Source of the DNA: an uncultured Eggerthellaceae bacterium | GTDB taxonomy: Bacteria > Actinomycetota > Coriobacteriia > Coriobacteriales > Eggerthellaceae | Length of the DNA stretch: 8,928 nt | Assembly: GCA_958454405.1 (NCBI GenBank) | Contig: CAUEBO010000086.1 | Coordinates: 1-8,928 of the forward strand | Reading direction: 5' to 3' | Part shown: positions 1 through 6,075 of the stretch, in pieces | Numbering within the stretch: the first letter of the stretch is position 1 | How the letters are laid out: every line of letters begins with the position of its first letter | The notes under the pieces: model-generated | Databases searched by the model: none | Told to the model about the DNA's origin: nothing | The model's input: the letters and a program-made list of their open reading frames with translations, nothing else | Position numbers and translations under genes: made by a program

Positions 1-770
<770 letters not shown>

Positions 771-792
771 AAGGGTCCAAAAGGGCCTGAAG

Positions 793-830
793 AAGCAGGT
801 GCCCGACGCTCCGAGTGCGGGCGTGCTTTT
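793..830 (+). terminator. Weak intrinsic terminator-like hairpin after pgk
   Basis: AAGCA (793-797) pairs with TGCTT (824-828) and GCCCG (801-805) with CGGGC (818-822), separated by an interior loop. The hairpin is followed by TTTT at 827-830. It starts 22 bases after the pgk stop. The stem is broken and the T-run short, so it may attenuate transcription into tpiA rather than stop it. Could be chance in GC-rich DNA. Confidence 0.35.
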
Positions 831-848
831 GAAAACAGATGCAGCGAA

Positions 849-953
849 GGTCGGTGGGCAGTGCCCACCAAGCGAGTTCCGCGCGAGCCGAACGGCCCAG
901 TGGGCCGTTCGAGCGAGCAGGACTGCCGAGCGACTGGGCATTGCCCACCGACC
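849..953. repeat. 105-bp compound inverted-repeat element between pgk and tpiA
   Basis: Outer 19-base arms at 849-867 and 935-953 are inverted copies with one mismatch (core GGTCGGTGGGCA). The left arm is itself part of a smaller palindrome, GGTGGGCA-G-TGCCCACC (853-869), and the right arm carries TGGGCA-T-TGCCCA (935-947). At the centre is a perfect palindrome, CGAACGGCCCA-G-TGGGCCGTTCG (889-911). Between arms and centre the two sides are not complementary but both are rich in GCGAG/CGAGC words. The layout resembles a mobile palindromic intergenic repeat (REP/BIME- or MITE-like) or a multi-stem RNA in the operon leader. No ORF of its own is credible. Whether it is repeated in the genome cannot be seen here. 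Confidence 0.7.
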
Positions 954-983
954 CTGAAGCGGCAGGACGGAAAGGAAGACAAC

Positions 984-1754
984 ATGGCGCGCAAACCTAT
1001 GATGGCAGGCAACTGGAAGATGAACAACACCGTCGCCGAGGCCGTGGTGCTCACGCAGGAGCTGTCCAACCGCTACCGAGAGACCTGGGCCGACCGCGCC
1101 GACGTGGTCATCTGCCCGCCCTACGTCGACCTCAAGCCGGCCGTGACCGTGCTCGATTTCGACAAGACCAAGATAGCCGTGGGCGCGCAGAACGTGTACT
1201 GGGAGCCTTCGGGAGCCTTCACCGGCGAGATATCCATCCCCATGATCAAGGAGATCGGCTGCACGTACTGCATCGTGGGCCACTCGGAGCGCCGGGAGCT
1301 GTTCGGCGAGACGAACGAGGACGTGAACCGCAAGGCGAAGGCGCTCCTGTCCGCCGGCATGACGCCCATCGTGTGCGTGGGCGAGTCGCTGGCCGTGCGC
1401 GACGAGGGGACCACCGACGAGTACGTCACCGCGCAGGTGCGCGCCGCGTTCGCCGGCATCGAGGCGTCCGACGCCGCCAAGAGCGTCGTCGCCTACGAGC
1501 CCATCTGGGCCATCGGGACGGGGCGCACCGCAACGCCGGAGCAGGCGCAGGCCGTGTGCTCGGCCATCCGCGCGACGCTCGCCGAGCTGTTCGGCGCGGA
1601 TGCCGCGGATCGCGTCCGCGTGCTGTACGGCGGTTCCGTGAATCCCGGAAACGTCGAGGGGCTCATGGAGCAGCCCGATATCGACGGCGGCCTGGTCGGG
1701 GGCGCGAGCCTCGATGCCGCCTCGTTCGCCCAGCTCGTCCAGGCGTGCCTCTGA
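984..1754 (+). CDS. tpiA: Triosephosphate isomerase
   Basis: Interconverts dihydroxyacetone phosphate and glyceraldehyde 3-phosphate; cytoplasmic TIM barrel, expected dimer. The product is 256 residues, the usual family length (about 250). Catalytic positions are all present: Asn10 and Lys12 in GNWKMN, His100 in CIVGHSERR, Glu172 in YEPIWAIGTG. The phosphate-gripping loop 6 (AIGTGRTAT, 176-184), GGS at 216-218 and GG at 239-240 are also intact. The ATG at 984 is chosen because AAAGGAAG (971-978) sits just upstream and the protein begins in register with the family. An in-frame ATG at 861 would add 41 residues encoded by the inverted-repeat element, which have no family counterpart. The TGA overlaps the gpmI ATG by one base, so the two genes are co-transcribed and probably translationally coupled. 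Confidence 0.98.
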   Translation: MARKPMMAGNWKMNNTVAEAVVLTQELSNRYRETWADRADVVICPPYVDLKPAVTVLDFDKTKIAVGAQNVYWEPSGAFTGEISIPMIKEIGCTYCIVGHSERRELFGETNEDVNRKAKALLSAGMTPIVCVGESLAVRDEGTTDEYVTAQVRAAFAGIEASDAAKSVVAYEPIWAIGTGRTATPEQAQAVCSAIRATLAELFGADAADRVRVLYGGSVNPGNVEGLMEQPDIDGGLVGGASLDAASFAQLVQACL

Positions 1755-3328
1755 TGAGGGAATCCGAAAGCGCAGCTGGGCGGGCCGAGCGCGCGCCGCT
1801 TTCCCTGCCGGCCTGCCTCGTCATCATGGACGGCTTCGGCTTGGCCGAGCCGGGGCCGGGCAACGCCATATCGCTGGCGCAGAAGCCCTGTCTGGACAAG
1901 CTGTTCGCCACCTGCCCGTGGACCGAGCTCGAGGCATCGGGCGAAGCTGTGGGCCTGCCTGCGGGGCAGATGGGCAACTCCGAGGTGGGCCACCTCAACA
2001 TCGGGGCGGGCCGCGTCGTCTACCAGGAGCTCACCCGGATCAACCGCGCGTGCGACGACGGGTCGCTTGCCCGCAACCCCGTGCTGAACGACGTCTTCCG
2101 CGCCGCGTCCGCCCCGGGCAGCGCGCTGCATCTCATGGGCCTTGTCTCCGACGGCGGCGTCCATTCCTCCAACGAGCACCTCTACGCGCTCATGCGCGCC
2201 GCCAAAGCGGCCGGGGTGGGAAGCATTGAAGTGCACTGCTTCATGGACGGCCGCGACGTGTCGCCGAAAAGCGGCGCGGGCTACCTCGACGAGCTCGAGC
2301 AAGTCGTGCGGGAGCTGTCGGACGAGAGGTGCGCGGTCCGGATCGGTAGCGTCTCGGGGCGCTACTACGCCATGGACCGCGACAACCGCTGGGATCGCGT
2401 CGAGCGGGCCTGGCGCGCCGTCGTCGAGGCCGATCCTTTCGTCGAGAAGGACGCCGCTGCGGTCATGGACGAATCCTACGGCGCCGGCGTCACCGACGAG
2501 TTCGTGGAGCCGGTCGCCCTCGACGCGCGCGGGATGCGGGACGGCGATGCGGTCGTGTTCTTCAACTTCCGGCCCGATCGCGCCCGCGAGCTCACGCGCG
2601 CCATCGTCGATCCGGCTTTCGACGGGTTCGATCGATCGAGGATGCCGAACGTGTCGTTCGCGTGCCTGACCGAATACGACCCCGACATCCCGGCGCCGGT
2701 GGCGTTCCCCAAGGAGTTCCCCGAGCACGTGCTGGCCGACGTCCTGGCCGATGCCGGCCTCAGGCAGTACCATATCGCCGAGACCGAGAAGTACGCCCAT
2801 GTGACGTTCTTCCTGAACGGCGGCAGGGAAGAGCCGAAGCCCGACGAGCGCCGCACGCTCGTGCCCAGCCCCAAGGTGGCCACCTACGATTTGCAGCCCG
2901 AGATGAGCGAGCCGGAAGTGGCCGCGTCGCTCGCGGCCGCCATCGAGGCGGACGAGGCCGACGTCTACATCGTGAACTTCGCCAATCCCGACATGGTGGG
3001 GCATACCGGCATCATCCCGGCCGCCGTCGCCGCCGTGGAGGCCGTGGACGCCGGCGTGGGGCAGGTGCTGGCCGCGATCGAGCGCAAAGGGGGCACGGTG
3101 CTCGTCACGGCCGATCACGGCAACGCCGACAAGATGATCGCCGAGGACGGAAGCCCCCACACGGCGCACACGACGGCTCTCGTGCCGCTCGTGCTGGCGG
3201 ACTACTCGGGCCGCGGCCTGGCCCTCGACGGACGCCGCGGCGCGCTCTGCGACCTTGCGCCGACGCTGCTCGACATCGTGGGCCTCGATGCGCCCGACGA
3301 GATGACCGGCCGAAGCCTGCTGGCTTAG
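1754..3328 (+). CDS. gpmI: 2,3-bisphosphoglycerate-independent phosphoglycerate mutase
   Basis: Interconverts 3- and 2-phosphoglycerate through a phosphoserine intermediate; a two-metal (usually Mn) monomer of the alkaline phosphatase superfamily. 524 residues, close to the usual 510. By alignment from memory to the Bacillus enzyme, one metal site is Asp26 (VIMDGFG), Ser76 (MGNSEVGH, the phosphorylated serine), Asp454 and His455 (TADHGNADK). The other is Asp413 and His417 (NPDMVGHTG) and His472 (HTAHT). The substrate domain shows VSDGGVHS, MDGRD, RYYAMDRDNRWDR, FFNFRPDRA and KYAHVTFFLNGG. The ATG lies inside the tpiA stop (TGATG) with no strong Shine-Dalgarno, consistent with translational coupling; the first 14 or so residues are a short extension. 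The frame stays open upstream across tpiA, but that is a GC-rich artefact. Confidence 0.98.
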   Translation: MRESESAAGRAERAPLSLPACLVIMDGFGLAEPGPGNAISLAQKPCLDKLFATCPWTELEASGEAVGLPAGQMGNSEVGHLNIGAGRVVYQELTRINRACDDGSLARNPVLNDVFRAASAPGSALHLMGLVSDGGVHSSNEHLYALMRAAKAAGVGSIEVHCFMDGRDVSPKSGAGYLDELEQVVRELSDERCAVRIGSVSGRYYAMDRDNRWDRVERAWRAVVEADPFVEKDAAAVMDESYGAGVTDEFVEPVALDARGMRDGDAVVFFNFRPDRARELTRAIVDPAFDGFDRSRMPNVSFACLTEYDPDIPAPVAFPKEFPEHVLADVLADAGLRQYHIAETEKYAHVTFFLNGGREEPKPDERRTLVPSPKVATYDLQPEMSEPEVAASLAAAIEADEADVYIVNFANPDMVGHTGIIPAAVAAVEAVDAGVGQVLAAIERKGGTVLVTADHGNADKMIAEDGSPHTAHTTALVPLVLADYSGRGLALDGRRGALCDLAPTLLDIVGLDAPDEMTGRSLLA

Positions 3329-3333
3329 CTCTC

Positions 3334-3365
3334 CGCGCGGCCTTGCAGCTTGGCGGCTGCGCGCG
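3334..3365 (+). other. Bulged GC-rich hairpin just after gpmI stop
   Basis: CGCGC (3334-3338) pairs with GCGCG (3361-3365) and GCAGC (3345-3349) with GCTGC (3356-3360), leaving a six-base bulge and a six-base loop. It begins six bases after the gpmI stop and is followed within nine bases by the larger palindrome. It may protect the mRNA 3' end. There is no T-run. Confidence 0.3.
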
Positions 3366-3373
3366 AAGGGAAA

Positions 3374-3405
3374 GCCGCCCGGCAGGGACGTCCCTGCCGG
3401 GCGGC
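3374..3405. terminator. Perfect 32-bp palindrome downstream of gpmI (possible terminator without T-run)
   Basis: GCCGCCCGGCAGGGAC (3374-3389) is followed directly by its exact reverse complement (3390-3405). As RNA it would form a very stable stem with a tiny loop 46 bases after the gpmI stop. On the plus strand it is followed by GAAAGACG, not a T-run; on the minus strand only TTT follows. It is the best candidate for the 3' end of the glycolytic transcript, but it could equally be an intergenic palindromic repeat or a protein-binding site. Confidence 0.5.
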
Positions 3406-3504
3406 GAAAGACGAGGAGGCGCCTGCCCGCGCGCCTTCGCAGGGCTCGCGGGCGCCGTCCGCGTGGTTTCCCTATGGTCGCGCAGGGGGCGGGGAGGGCT
3501 CCTC
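3406..3504. other. Non-coding stretch between gpmI palindrome and secG promoter
   Basis: Part of the 253-bp gap between gpmI and secG. It contains one further bulged GC-rich hairpin: GGCG/CGCC (3418-3421 with 3453-3456) and CCCGCG/CGCGGG (3426-3431 with 3447-3452). Frames open here are extensions of shadow frames. I see no gene, RNA family or tract beyond that. Confidence 0.4.
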
Positions 3505-3533
3505 TTGCCCTTGATGCCCGGTTTCGGTATACT
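3505..3533 (+). promoter_or_regulatory. Sigma70-type promoter for secG
   Basis: TTGCCC (3505-3510), a 17-bp spacer, and TATACT (3528-3533), which differs from the -10 consensus at one base. Transcription would start near 3540, giving a leader of about 40 bases to the secG start. This lets secG be expressed independently of the glycolytic genes. Confidence 0.6.
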
Positions 3534-3564
3534 TGACGACTTGCGAACACAAGATTCTCGTACG

Positions 3565-3584
3565 AAAGAGAGTGACGAACTTTG
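3565..3584 (+). promoter_or_regulatory. RBS and TTG start of secG
   Basis: The purine-rich AAAGAGAG (3565-3572) lies nine bases before TTG at 3582-3584. There is no in-frame ATG or GTG near it; the GTG at 3572 is in another frame. The TTG is therefore the only start giving a complete first membrane segment. Confidence 0.6.
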
Positions 3585-3839
3585 AATCCGCTCCTCATCA
3601 TCACGCTTATCCTGCTCGTCGTTTCGGGCGTCGGCCTCATCGTGTTCATCCTGCTGCACTCGGGCAAGGGCACGGGCATCTCCGACATGATCGCGAGCTC
3701 GGTGTACTCCACCCAGACGGGGACGAGCATCGTCGAGAAGAACCTCGACCGCATCACCATCATCTTCGCGATCGTCTTCATGCTCTCGCTCATCGTGCTC
3801 ATGATCATCTACCCCCATGGGTCGATCGCGGCGAGCTAG
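3582..3839 (+). CDS. secG: Preprotein translocase subunit SecG
   Basis: Small accessory subunit of the SecYEG channel in the cytoplasmic membrane, aiding protein export. The product is 85 residues with the expected two-helix topology: a first hydrophobic segment at about 3-25 (NPLLIITLILLVVSGVGLIV) and a second at about 58-78 (IFAIVFMLSLIVLMIIYP). Between them is the short polar loop with the family-typical LLHSGKGTGISDMI. Length matches actinobacterial SecG. The start is a TTG, which is allowed but weak; the leader carries a modest purine-rich RBS. The gene stands alone behind its own promoter, though secG next to glycolytic genes is a frequent arrangement in Gram-positive bacteria. Small size makes sequence identity less certain than for the enzymes, but topology, loop and context agree. 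Confidence 0.92.
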   Translation: MNPLLIITLILLVVSGVGLIVFILLHSGKGTGISDMIASSVYSTQTGTSIVEKNLDRITIIFAIVFMLSLIVLMIIYPHGSIAAS

Positions 3840-3863
3840 GCGGCAATTTAGCCGAAAAAGCCC

Positions 3864-3892
3864 TTCACAAGGCGGGTTGCTTCGGGTAGAAT
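3864..3892 (+). promoter_or_regulatory. Promoter of tRNA-Leu
   Basis: TTCACA (3864-3869), a 17-bp spacer and TAGAAT (3887-3892). Start of transcription is expected near 3899, immediately before a six-base-pair hairpin, GTTGCG-TTTG-CGCAAC (3900-3915), that would form the 5' leader of the precursor tRNA. Confidence 0.65.
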
Positions 3893-3918
3893 AACCACCG
3901 TTGCGTTTGCGCAACCAT

Positions 3919-4007
3919 GTCGGAGTGGTGGAACGGCAGACACGCTAGCTTGAGGTGCTAGTGCCCACACAACGGGTGTGCGGGTTCAAATCCCGCCTCC
4001 GACACCA
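3919..4007 (+). tRNA. tRNA-Leu (anticodon GAG), CCA encoded
   Basis: Class II tRNA of 89 bases. The acceptor stem GTCGGAG (3919-3925) pairs perfectly with CTCCGAC (3997-4003), followed by discriminator A and encoded CCA (4005-4007). The anticodon stem CTAGC/GCTAG (3945-3949, 3957-3961) encloses the loop TTGAGGT with anticodon GAG at 3952-3954, reading CUC and CUU. The long variable arm (3962-3979) forms a stem around AACG and marks Leu/Ser/Tyr type. The T arm is GCGGG-TTCAAAT-CCCGC (3980-3996). It is a single-gene unit with its own promoter upstream and a strong terminator ten bases after the CCA. Confidence 0.98.
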
Positions 4008-4016
4008 GAAGAAACG

Positions 4017-4047
4017 AAAGGCATCTGCGATTCGCAGATGCCTTTTT
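4017..4047 (+). terminator. Strong intrinsic terminator after tRNA-Leu
   Basis: A perfect 13-bp stem AAAGGCATCTGCG (4017-4029) with CGCAGATGCCTTT (4033-4045), loop ATT, ending in TTTTT (4043-4047). On the minus strand the same stem is followed by CTTTCGTTTC, so it may also stop transcripts coming from the hydratase gene. Confidence 0.95.
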
Positions 4048-4065
4048 CGCGTTTCGGGATGGCTT

Positions 4066-4109
4066 GCGGGCGCGGCTCCCAGGCCGGTAGCCGCGCCCGC
4101 CCGGGAGCC
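4066..4109 (-). other. Competing hairpins at the 3' end of the hydratase transcript
   Basis: GCGGGCGCGGCT (4066-4077) and AGCCGCGCCCGC (4089-4100) are perfect 12-base inverted arms around an 11-base loop. An overlapping alternative pairs GGCTCCC (4074-4080) with GGGAGCC (4103-4109). The two stems exclude each other. No T-run follows on the minus strand. It lies 5-48 bases past the hydratase stop and probably acts in transcript 3' end formation together with the terminator at 4017-4047. Confidence 0.45.
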
Positions 4110-4113
4110 CGCT

Positions 4114-4899
4114 TCAGCGCTTCTTCCACTCGGGCGCGCGGTGCTCCACGAACGCGCGCTCGCCTTCGCGGGCGTCCTCGGTGGCCTTTATGGTCTTGTC
4201 GAAGTCGAGCATCATGCGCCATCCGTCGGTCTGGGACATGAAGCTCTTGTCCATGCAGTCGTTGAGGAGCAGCTTGGTCCACTCGATGGCGATGGGGCCG
4301 TTCTGGGCTATCTTCCCGGCCAGCTCCAAAGCCGTATCCAGCGCCTTGCCCGGCTCGGCTATGCGGTTGACCAGGTTCCAGTCGTATGCGGTCTGGGCGT
4401 CGATGGGGTCGCCGATCAACATGAGCTCCATCGCGCGCTTGAAGGGGATGGACCTACCCGCCCGCAAAAGGGCGCCGCCGCCCGTGGCCAGCAGGGAATG
4501 CTTCACTTCGGGGAAAGAGATGGAACCGTCCGAGGTCATCACGCTCAGGTCGGCGGCCATGACCATCTCGGCGCCGCCTCCCACGGCCTTGCCGTTCACG
4601 GCTGCGATGATGGGCTTCGGGCAGTAGTGGCGCGTCATGCCCCCGAAGCCCCATTCCTCCCGGCCGGCAGGGGCGTGGTAGGTCCCCTCGTCAAGCTCCT
4701 GAAGGTCCGACCCGGCGCAGAAGACGTCGCCGGTGTTGGTGAAGACGGCCACTTTGAGCCGATCGTGTTCTTCGAAGAAGGCGATCGCGTCGCAGAGCTC
4801 CTCCCACATCTTCGAGTTCAGCGCGTTCTTCCGCTCGGGCCGGTCGAGCGTGACGACGAGCACGTCGCCCCGTTCCTCGAGTTTGACATGCGCGTTCAT
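4114..4899 (-). CDS. Enoyl-CoA hydratase/isomerase (crotonase) family protein
   Basis: Crotonase-fold acyl-CoA enzyme of 261 residues, the usual length. Two oxyanion-hole regions are clear: FCAGSDL (60-66) and VNGKAVGGGAEM (101-112). Both glutamates used by true hydratases are present, Glu111 (GGGAEM) and Glu131 (SFPEVK), so hydration of a trans-2-enoyl-CoA is the best guess; the exact substrate cannot be read from sequence. The N-terminal DRPERKNALNS and the C-terminal helical segment complete the family layout. The ATG at 4899 is chosen because GGAAGGAGAG lies just upstream; extending the frame further gives non-conserved residues. It follows the LysR gene by 199 bp on the same strand, with an apparent -10 of its own. 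No thiolase, dehydrogenase or CoA ligase is next to it, so its pathway is open. Confidence 0.93.
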   Translation of the reverse strand: MNAHVKLEERGDVLVVTLDRPERKNALNSKMWEELCDAIAFFEEHDRLKVAVFTNTGDVFCAGSDLQELDEGTYHAPAGREEWGFGGMTRHYCPKPIIAAVNGKAVGGGAEMVMAADLSVMTSDGSISFPEVKHSLLATGGGALLRAGRSIPFKRAMELMLIGDPIDAQTAYDWNLVNRIAEPGKALDTALELAGKIAQNGPIAIEWTKLLLNDCMDKSFMSQTDGWRMMLDFDKTIKATEDAREGERAFVEHRAPEWKKR

Positions 4900-4936
4900 G
4901 GCACTCTCCTTCCTCTGGGACGTTCGCAGGGCGTCC

Positions 4937-4960
4937 GAAGCGGCCCGAAGGTGCCGCTTC
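4937..4960 (-). other. Hairpin in the hydratase mRNA leader
   Basis: GAAGCGGC (4937-4944) and GCCGCTTC (4953-4960) are perfect eight-base inverted arms around an eight-base loop. On the minus strand this falls just after the predicted transcription start and 38 bases before the hydratase ATG. It could be an operator or a leader RNA stem. Function unknown. Confidence 0.4.
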
Positions 4961-4972
4961 AAACCGCCTTCC

Positions 4973-4978
4973 AGTATA
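4973..4978 (-). promoter_or_regulatory. -10 element candidate for the hydratase gene
   Basis: Minus-strand TATACT, the same hexamer as at secG, about 74 bases before the hydratase start. No good -35 is present: the hexamer 17 bp upstream is TGCTTT. If used, it probably needs an activator. Confidence 0.4.
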
Positions 4979-5098
4979 CGATGCGGGATGCCGCAAAAGC
5001 ATGCATGCGGAGGCGCGCGAACGGGAAAGGCCATGCACGGCCTGCATCGACGCCGTGCGGCGGCGGACGGCGCGCGGGGCGCGTCTGCCGCGAAGCGC

Positions 5099-5968
5099 TC
5101 ACAGCCATGCGGTGCCGTTCGTCGCGAAGTCGAGGAACGTGCGGACGACGAGGGATGATTTGCGGTGCCGGCTGCAGGCGATCCGTATGTCACGGTGGGC
5201 GGGATGCTCGAGGTCCCTCGCGACGATGCGGTGGGGGGTGCGCCGCAGGCTCAGCTCGTAATCGAGGCTGATGCCGAGCCTGTTCTCCACCATGGCCGTG
5301 GCCACGGCGTCCTCGCGCACGCTGTAGTCGATGCGGGGGGCGATGCCGTGGGCCCGGAAGTACGACCTGAACCGGTTCCCGTCTCCTTCTTCGAGCATGA
5401 TGAAGGGGCTCTTCTCGAATTCCGCGAGGGGGAACGGCTCGTCGGCCGGCCCTTCCCAGCCCTCGGGAAGGACCGCGACGATCCTGTCGCGGTAGAAGAA
5501 GCGGCTTTCGAACTCCGCCTTGACCGGGTCGACGAGGAACCCGAGGTCGACCCGGCCTTCATGGAGCCACGTCTCGATGTCGGAGTAGGTGCCGTGCAGT
5601 ATCTCGAAGTCGATGCCAGGATAGTCGTCTTTGAACGAGCGGATGATCCGGGGAAGCGCATGGATGGACACGCTGCTGAACGAGCCGATGCGCACCGTGC
5701 CCGCCTCCAGGCCCTTGCAGGCGCCTATCTGCTCTTGGAGCGCCTCTTCCGCAGCGACGACGTCCTGGATGTAAGGGAGCAGCTTCTCGCCGTCCGACGT
5801 CGCCGTCACGCCGTTGTGGTTCCGGGAAACCAGGGACACGCCCCATTCGCCTTCGATGGAATTCAGCAGATGCGTGATCCCCGATTGCGTGTAGCCGGTC
5901 TTCTCGGCGGCCTTCGTGAGGCTTTTGAGCCTCATCACTTCGATGAGCGTTCGGTAGCGTCTGTTCAT
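5099..5968 (-). CDS. LysR-family transcriptional regulator
   Basis: One-component DNA-binding regulator of 289 residues, typical for the family. The N-terminal winged helix-turn-helix is visible at about 3-60: MRLKSLTKAAEKTGYTQSG followed by ITHLLNSIEGEWGVSLVSR, the recognition helix and wing region. A linker helix follows (about 63-88), then a periplasmic-binding-protein-like effector domain from about 92 (TVRIGSFSSVSIHALPRII) to the end. The inducer is unknown. The ATG at 5968 is chosen because the HTH then begins at the usual position and GAAAGG lies about ten bases upstream; the frame extends 28 residues further without family resemblance. It is divergent from the EamA exporter gene and shares its control region, which suggests that it regulates the exporter and itself; the downstream hydratase is a possible further target. 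Confidence 0.95.
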   Translation of the reverse strand: MNRRYRTLIEVMRLKSLTKAAEKTGYTQSGITHLLNSIEGEWGVSLVSRNHNGVTATSDGEKLLPYIQDVVAAEEALQEQIGACKGLEAGTVRIGSFSSVSIHALPRIIRSFKDDYPGIDFEILHGTYSDIETWLHEGRVDLGFLVDPVKAEFESRFFYRDRIVAVLPEGWEGPADEPFPLAEFEKSPFIMLEEGDGNRFRSYFRAHGIAPRIDYSVREDAVATAMVENRLGISLDYELSLRRTPHRIVARDLEHPAHRDIRIACSRHRKSSLVVRTFLDFATNGTAWL

Positions 5969-6001
5969 GGGGCATGTGCCTTTCTCATGATAATCATTAG
6001 A

Positions 6002-6031
6002 AACATGCGCTTCCCAAATATAGCGCATCTT
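6002..6031. promoter_or_regulatory. Inverted-repeat operator candidate between lysR and eamA-type gene
   Basis: AACATGCGCT (6002-6011) and AGCGCATCTT (6022-6031) are inverted ten-base arms with one mismatch (the inner seven are perfect), ten bases apart. The spacer is AT-rich (TCCCAAATAT) and overlaps possible -10 hexamers: TATAGC (6019-6024) for the exporter and TATATT on the minus strand (6017-6022) for lysR. LysR proteins usually bind imperfect dyads of the T-N11-A form; this one is close (T-N10-A). A second small palindrome, ATGAT-A-ATCAT, lies at 5987-5997. Confidence 0.55.
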
Positions 6032-6056
6032 CGTACCATGGGGCGGGCGCAATGGG

Positions 6057-6075
6057 AGAAGGGAAGTTTCGGATG
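6057..6075 (+). promoter_or_regulatory. RBS deciding the exporter start
   Basis: AGAAGGGAAG (6057-6066) precedes the ATG at 6073 by six bases. The in-frame ATG at 6052 lies upstream of this site and has only GGGCGGGCGCA before it, so 6073 is preferred. Confidence 0.6.

Noticed and set aside
861..983. N-terminal extension of triosephosphate isomerase
   Set aside because: Encoded by the inverted-repeat element; the family starts at the KPMMAGNWKMN block and a good RBS precedes 984.
839..1753. Open frame running into gpmI from upstream, across tpiA
   Set aside because: Overlaps the certain tpiA gene in another frame; the mutase homology begins only after the ATG at 1754.
3533..3561. TTGACG as a second -35 box upstream of secG
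   Set aside because: No -10-like hexamer lies 16-18 bp downstream; TATACT at 3528-3533 with TTGCCC explains the region better.
1493..3808. 771-codon open frame on the minus strand opposite gpmI and secG
   Set aside because: Lies antisense to certain genes; composition is the Arg/His/Gly-rich pattern of a GC-rich shadow frame, with no recognisable domain.
5035..5058. Terminator for the lysR gene (GCACGGC/GCCGTGC stem)
   Set aside because: Seven base pairs with a ten-base loop and no T-run on the minus strand; indistinguishable from background in this GC-rich stretch.
6052..6072. Earlier ATG start for the exporter
   Set aside because: No RBS before it; AGAAGGGAAG lies between it and the ATG at 6073, and the extra residues are not part of the family fold.
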